From positions 1-8,030 of the forward strand of contig DHHJ01000025.1 of the NCBI GenBank assembly GCA_002403205.1: DNA of 8,030 nt, read 5' to 3'. The notes below the pieces were generated by a model. It made no database searches. It was not told where the DNA came from and saw only the letters and a program-made list of their open reading frames with translations. Both the position numbers and the translations under genes were made by a program. Below, one piece after another: positions 4,727-8,030 of this stretch; the stretch's first letter is position 1, and every line of letters begins with the position of its first letter. This DNA comes from Anaerolineaceae bacterium UBA4775. GTDB lineage: Bacteria; Chloroflexota; Anaerolineae; Anaerolineales; Anaerolineaceae.

Positions 4727-6246
4727 TTAATTTCCTTGATGAAATGGCCCTGTCCCCCGTCTTTGATGATCCCCACCAGGTCAGGAACGGCGATGACCCT
4801 GGCTTTGGTCGCTTTACACAGGTCCAGGATCCGATTTCGCTGAGATTGGCTAATTTTTGAGATCGAAAATAAGATCAGACCGATATCGTGTTTGTTAACC
4901 AACCTGGGAATGTCGGCAGTTGTACCCAGGACGGGTACGCCGGCGACCTGGTATTTCTGCTTGTGGTAGTCATCATCCACAAAACCAGTGATCGAAAAGG
5001 CAGAGGCATACTCGCTTTTGTGGATCATCCAGATGGCCAGTTCGCCGCCATCACCCGCACCGACGATCAAGACTCTTTCGCCGAATTTTTTGTCTGCGCC
5101 GCGTGCGTACGTCCAGCGGTTAGCAATCCCGGTGAGCAAGCGCTCACGGTAGCGGACAGCGATCATGCCCATGAAGGTGAGCAGACCGAAATTCAACACA
5201 AAGCTGGGCGCCAGGCGGAAGCTGGGCCACAAGAAATAGTCTGCAAGCATCATCAACGCTGCTGCGATGGAAACCGACAGGGCGACATCGATCACCAGGG
5301 CCGGGCTGGCATAACGCCAGATGATAGTGTGCAAGCCGAATAGCGTGCTGACGACGCTAATCACCAACGCAATCACGATAGCTAAGAAGAGGGCTGTTGT
5401 TATTCCAATATCGAGGGGCTGGGCAAGCCGCCAGAAAAGCCCGGAGATAACAACGGCTACAAAAGCCACCAGCAGATCGATCAGGAACCAGCTTAAATGC
5501 TTTGAATAAAAGCGGTAGAAAGGCCCTGCGAATACCGTGCGTTCCCTGATGTTGTGTTTGCCAAGCCGGGGCAAGATGGCCAACAAGGTGATAAAGATCA
5601 CATCGAGATCTTTGAGAAAGCCATAGCTATCAACATAAAGCTGATCAAGGCGCAATTTGTCTGGCAAAATCTCTTTAAGATAATCGTCCAGGAATTGGGC
5701 GCCGTTTAAGTGTTTTTCTTCATCCCGGTAGAGGACCGAAGCCGGGCTGGTGATGCCTGGCCGCACACTGAGCACTTTGGCTCGTACGTCATCCGGCCAT
5801 TTGGCAACGAATTCCGGGTCTTCTGGGCGGGGGCCGACCAAACTCATCTCGCCGATGAGTACATTCCACAATTGGGGCAGTTCGTTCAGCTTGGTCTCCC
5901 GGAGCCAGGCCCCACAGGGGGTGACCCGCGCATCACCATTTTGGGTGAGCGGTGACCCGTTGTAGGATTCGGCACATTCATACATTGTGCGAAATTTAAG
6001 CATTTCAAACAGCTTACCACCCCGGCCAACCCGGGTCCCGCGATAGAAGACCGGGCCGTCGGAATCGCGTTTGATGGCGATGGCGATAATGCCAAAGACA
6101 GGGCTGAGCAGGATCAGCCCCAGCGCTGAGAAGATGATATCAACCATGCGCTTGGTGAACACCCGGGTGGAGCGCTCAAACCGGTGTTGTGCTTCGCTTC
6201 CGATCATCTCGATGGCGGGTTTGTTTTCTGTTTCGCTGATATCCAT
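4723..6246 (-). CDS. Phosphoglycosyltransferase fused to CapD/FlaA1-type membrane and Rossmann half
   Basis: A 507-residue protein, counting from the ATG at 6246. Residues about 30-226 form a bacterial sugar transferase domain (PF02397-like, monotopic PGT): a re-entrant hydrophobic helix near 35-59 with SP (48-49), PVFYRGTRVG, LKFRTM, LNELPQLWNV (120-129), SLVGPRPE (135-142) and RPGIT. It would transfer a sugar phosphate from an NDP-sugar to the polyprenyl phosphate carrier at the inner membrane. Four likely membrane helices follow (about 254-273, 281-301, 314-338, 347-367), then a Rossmann domain beginning VLIVGAGDGGE (392-402), as in the N-terminal half of CapD/FlaA1/PglF. The catalytic dehydratase half is absent. 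Canonical WbaP-like enzymes carry membrane and Rossmann parts before the transferase, so the order is reversed. The usual nucleophilic Asp of the DE pair is Asn (N121-E122). A TTG at 6303 would add 19 residues but lacks a ribosome-binding site and overlaps a -10-like box; GGGGAG precedes the ATG at a long 14-nt spacing. Confidence 0.88.
   Translation of the reverse strand: MDISETENKPAIEMIGSEAQHRFERSTRVFTKRMVDIIFSALGLILLSPVFGIIAIAIKRDSDGPVFYRGTRVGRGGKLFEMLKFRTMYECAESYNGSPLTQNGDARVTPCGAWLRETKLNELPQLWNVLIGEMSLVGPRPEDPEFVAKWPDDVRAKVLSVRPGITSPASVLYRDEEKHLNGAQFLDDYLKEILPDKLRLDQLYVDSYGFLKDLDVIFITLLAILPRLGKHNIRERTVFAGPFYRFYSKHLSWFLIDLLVAFVAVVISGLFWRLAQPLDIGITTALFLAIVIALVISVVSTLFGLHTIIWRYASPALVIDVALSVSIAAALMMLADYFLWPSFRLAPSFVLNFGLLTFMGMIAVRYRERLLTGIANRWTYARGADKKFGERVLIVGAGDGGELAIWMIHKSEYASAFSITGFVDDDYHKQKYQVAGVPVLGTTADIPRLVNKHDIGLILFSISKISQSQRNRILDLCKATKARVIAVPDLVGIIKDGGQGHFIKEIK
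4727..4737 (-). promoter_or_regulatory. Ribosome-binding site of the dehydratase gene inside the upstream CDS
   Basis: AAGGA (4737-4733) lies six bases before the ATG at 4726, within the last codons of the phosphoglycosyltransferase fusion gene. Together with the ATGA overlap it supports coupled translation and this start. Confidence 0.65.
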
Positions 6247-6302
6247 GGTGTGAAAAACTGCTCCCCATATGAATGTTAATAATAAATAAGAACACCATCT
6301 CA

Positions 6303-6308
6303 ATTATA
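6303..6308 (-). promoter_or_regulatory. Candidate -10 box (TATAAT) upstream of the PGT fusion gene
   Basis: The minus strand carries a perfect TATAAT at 6308-6303, in the only sizeable gene-free space in the right half of the window (6247-6444, 198 bp). Transcription would begin near 6296, giving a leader of about 50 bases to the ATG at 6246. The -35 region at 17-nt spacing (TCTACG, 6331-6326) matches TTGACA at only three of six positions, so this is a candidate, not a confident promoter. The rest of the gap is AT-rich near the methyltransferase end and shows no convincing terminator. Confidence 0.35.
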
Positions 6309-6444
6309 ACATGAAAATTAAGCGGCGTAGATGAGAGAGGGGGTGGAAGAAGCTGGCTGGATGGATTCTAATAAAGTAAGAATTCTGTCACGTTCCACAT
6401 GTAGATATATGATTTTCTGTTGATCAATAACCTAATTTACAAAC

Positions 6445-7158
6445 TTACTTTTCTGAAGGTGCCTTTTTGATCATCACCAGGTAATGGCTGTTAAAGAGTA
6501 TTAAAGACTCTAAGAATAGTACCAAAGGCCAGGAGATATGAACGAATAATTTGGCTATCGGGGGAGCAAGGGTGATTCTCCGAAAGATATACTCACAATT
6601 AGGAAACAGCGCTTTGATCTCGCTGGGTCTGATGCCGGCTGTGTGTGGATTGGTGGGATTCCACCAGAAGTCATACCACAAAATAGCGCCATCTTGCTTC
6701 AGGACACGCAGCATCTCTGCAGCCATATTGGTTTTAATTTGCATGTTCAATACGGAAGAAAAGGCGGTAAATTGCAGAACAAGATCAAATTGGCAAGCCG
6801 GAAAAGGCATGCTCTGTCCATCAGCGCAATATATTGCTGACGACGGCAAACGCAGCCGAGCTGCGGAAAGACTGGTGTGGAGCAAGTCAATCCCAGTGCA
6901 GCGGCCAGGTTCAGCATCATATTTAACCAGGTCGGATAATACTCCGCCATGTCCGCATCCTACCTCGAGAATATCCATTCCAGATAGTGAAGTAAGCCCT
7001 TCTGTTTTAAGCATTCGAAGGATTTGACGTTCACGTTGCTGGTGAACGAACAAATGGGTGATATTGAATGATGAATATTTTTGCGCGTTTCCATGCCGTT
7101 GTGCACGGTCTTTATATTCGGAGCGCAAGCGTTTGAGATCGTCAATTGGGTTAAGCAT
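6445..7158 (-). CDS. Class I SAM-dependent methyltransferase (Methyltransf_11 type)
   Basis: A 237-residue protein from the ATG at 7158. It has motif I LEVGCGHGG (64-72), the acidic residue after strand 2 in TGIDLL (D91), the acidic loop CADGQSMPF (112-120), and FDLVLQF (124-130) after it. The C-terminal part, from about ITLAPPIAKLF through a hydrophobic stretch (about 205-223) to HYLVMIKK, resembles methyltransferases often found in polysaccharide clusters. A likely job is O- or N-methylation of a sugar or a lipid-linked intermediate in the cytoplasm; the substrate is not readable. The ATG start is preferred over a GTG at 7176 because AAGGGG lies just upstream. The gene overlaps the glycosyltransferase stop by 8 bp, so the two are co-translated. 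Composition is AT-rich compared with genes left of base 6250 (22 of 60 G/C at 6721-6780). Confidence 0.9.
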   Translation of the reverse strand: MLNPIDDLKRLRSEYKDRAQRHGNAQKYSSFNITHLFVHQQRERQILRMLKTEGLTSLSGMDILEVGCGHGGVLSDLVKYDAEPGRCTGIDLLHTSLSAARLRLPSSAIYCADGQSMPFPACQFDLVLQFTAFSSVLNMQIKTNMAAEMLRVLKQDGAILWYDFWWNPTNPHTAGIRPSEIKALFPNCEYIFRRITLAPPIAKLFVHISWPLVLFLESLILFNSHYLVMIKKAPSEK

Positions 7159-8030
7159 TTGTCCCCTTGGGCACACGGCCAGTTTTGTCTCGCCACCGGT
7201 TCCGAAATTTGATCAAACCGAATAAAAAGCCCAACCCATAGCTGACATGGAGTGTGGCAAAAGCAGGGGGGAGCATTGGAAGGAACCGCCAACCGGATTT
7301 TACAGCAACCATCATTGATGCAGCCAGGTTGGCAAACAGGTAAATGACGGTTAACAAGGCCAGGGGGATCCACCCCCAGGGTGTGAAAATGGTGAGTAAA
7401 AGGCCAATCAAGATGGCCATCACAAAGGCGAACGGGATAAACTGACGTGGGCGCATTTGGGCAGGGTGCTTCTGCAGGACGCGGACTTTGAAAAAACCGT
7501 ACTGAAAGTACTGTTTCCAAAGCTTAGTTATTGAACCTCGTGGATAATAATAAGACTTAATCTTAGGAGAAAGTAAAACCTTGCCTCCAAATTCCCGTAA
7601 ACGATAGTTAAATTCATCATCTTGATTGCGTACCATCTCCTCATCAAATAGGCCTAATTTCTTGAAAATGTCCCGTTTCCAAGCACCCATGTATACAGTA
7701 TCCACATATTCTTCTCGGTCTGAATAATGAAAACGTGCTCCACCGACCCCAAATGGAGAACTGGTCACATAAGCAACAACTTGTTCAAAGTTGCTTTCCC
7801 CTATTGTGTTCATACGACCGCCAACATTATCTGCTTTAGAATGCAAGAGAAGTTCTACACAATTTCTCACATAATCTCGTTGAATTATTGTGTGGCCATC
7901 CACCCTGATTAAGATTTCCCCTCTCGAATTATGGATGAGGATATTTAATCCAGTCGGGACAATTTTACTTGGATTTTCATATACTTTGATCTGGGCGTAA
8001 AATTCTGTTACGGCAAAGTAGTAATGTCCT
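7151..8030 (-). CDS. Family 2 glycosyltransferase, ExoA-like, 5' end outside window
   Basis: The reading frame is open to the right edge, giving 292 visible residues with no N-terminus. The first visible part has NPSKIVPTGLNILIHNSRGE followed by IRVDGHT, which holds the DxD-equivalent DGH motif (visible D44). This is characteristic of ExoA-type GT2 enzymes. Later come YMGAWKRDIFKKLGLFDEE, the acceptor motif NQDDEFNYRLRE, and FQYGFFKVRVLQKHP, then a hydrophobic C-terminal region with about three membrane helices (FIPFAFVMAILIGLLLTIF onward). Such enzymes extend lipid-linked oligosaccharides at the cytoplasmic face of the membrane. A GTG at 7903 could be mistaken for a start, but it encodes the Val of RVDGHT in the middle of the catalytic domain. 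About 50 N-terminal residues, including the nucleotide-binding start, should lie just beyond base 8030. It is the most upstream gene visible in the operon. Confidence 0.92.
   Translation of the reverse strand, partial: GHYYFAVTEFYAQIKVYENPSKIVPTGLNILIHNSRGEILIRVDGHTIIQRDYVRNCVELLLHSKADNVGGRMNTIGESNFEQVVAYVTSSPFGVGGARFHYSDREEYVDTVYMGAWKRDIFKKLGLFDEEMVRNQDDEFNYRLREFGGKVLLSPKIKSYYYPRGSITKLWKQYFQYGFFKVRVLQKHPAQMRPRQFIPFAFVMAILIGLLLTIFTPWGWIPLALLTVIYLFANLAASMMVAVKSGWRFLPMLPPAFATLHVSYGLGFLFGLIKFRNRWRDKTGRVPKGTNA
7159..7168 (-). promoter_or_regulatory. Ribosome-binding site deciding the methyltransferase start
   Basis: AAGGGG (7168-7163) lies four bases before the ATG at 7158, inside the end of the glycosyltransferase gene. 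The alternative GTG at 7176 has no comparable site, so the shorter methyltransferase is favoured. Confidence 0.6.

Noticed and set aside
6247..6303. TTG start at 6303 for the PGT fusion, adding 19 hydrophobic residues
   Set aside because: There is no ribosome-binding site before it and it overlaps a -10-like box; the ATG at 6246 agrees better with the usual polar N-terminus.
6360..6385. Hairpin terminator after the methyltransferase gene (ATTCT paired with AGAAT)
   Set aside because: The stem is five AT-rich pairs with a 9-nt loop and has no T-run after it.
6551..7027. Plus-strand open frame of 158 codons
   Set aside because: It is antisense to the methyltransferase gene, with no recognisable motif.
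6960..7520. Minus-strand open frame of 186 codons
   Set aside because: It overlaps the glycosyltransferase and methyltransferase genes in another frame; it is proline- and cysteine-rich and resembles nothing known.
7901..7903. GTG at 7903 as the start of the glycosyltransferase
   Set aside because: The frame continues upstream to the window edge with clear GT2 sequence, and this codon is the Val of the RVDGHT motif.

Overview
The window is a stretch of a bacterial cell-surface polysaccharide (exopolysaccharide, O-antigen-like or glycan) biosynthesis cluster. Every credible gene is on the minus strand, so the genes are read from right to left. The style of the proteins suggests an environmental bacterium of the Chloroflexi/Anaerolineae type: an unusual PGT plus CapD-half fusion, a LegB-like dehydratase, a PF14907-type nucleotidyltransferase and a free-standing four-helix-bundle (S23) gene. 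That taxonomic guess rests on recalled resemblance and is only moderate. No rRNA, tRNA, CRISPR array or transposase was seen.

Layout in order of transcription: (1) a family 2 glycosyltransferase of the ExoA type, whose start lies beyond base 8030; (2) a SAM-dependent methyltransferase overlapping it by 8 bp; (3) a 198-bp gap with a candidate -10 box; (4) a phosphoglycosyltransferase joined to the membrane and Rossmann half of a CapD/FlaA1-type protein; (5) a 4,6-dehydratase-like SDR overlapping it by 4 bp (ATGA); (6) an AT-rich insert of about 640 bp that carries a four-helix-bundle S23-family gene between inverted arrays of 7-bp repeats; (7) a sugar-1-phosphate nucleotidyltransferase; (8) a DegT/DnrJ/EryC1/StrS aminotransferase 2 bp later; (9) an NTP_transf_5 (PF14907-like) protein of unknown role 19 bp later, after which the last 51 bases are AT-rich and non-coding.

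Working model: the nucleotidyltransferase makes an NDP-sugar, the SDR converts it to a 4-keto-6-deoxy sugar, and the aminotransferase puts an amino group on it. The phosphoglycosyltransferase may load this or another sugar phosphate on the lipid carrier. The glycosyltransferase and methyltransferase extend and decorate the glycan. The sugar itself cannot be read from the sequence.

The most unusual structure is the insert between the dehydratase and nucleotidyltransferase genes. It interrupts an otherwise tightly packed operon. Twenty-three heptads in unbroken 7-nt register (3097-3257) lie on one side of the S23-family gene, and a shorter array of inverted orientation (3704-3738) lies on the other. 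The facing arms are complementary (28 of 35 positions, including 17 of 18 in the core), so the mRNA could close into a stem enclosing the ORF. That recalls the intervening sequences of 23S rRNA, where S23-family ORFs were first found.
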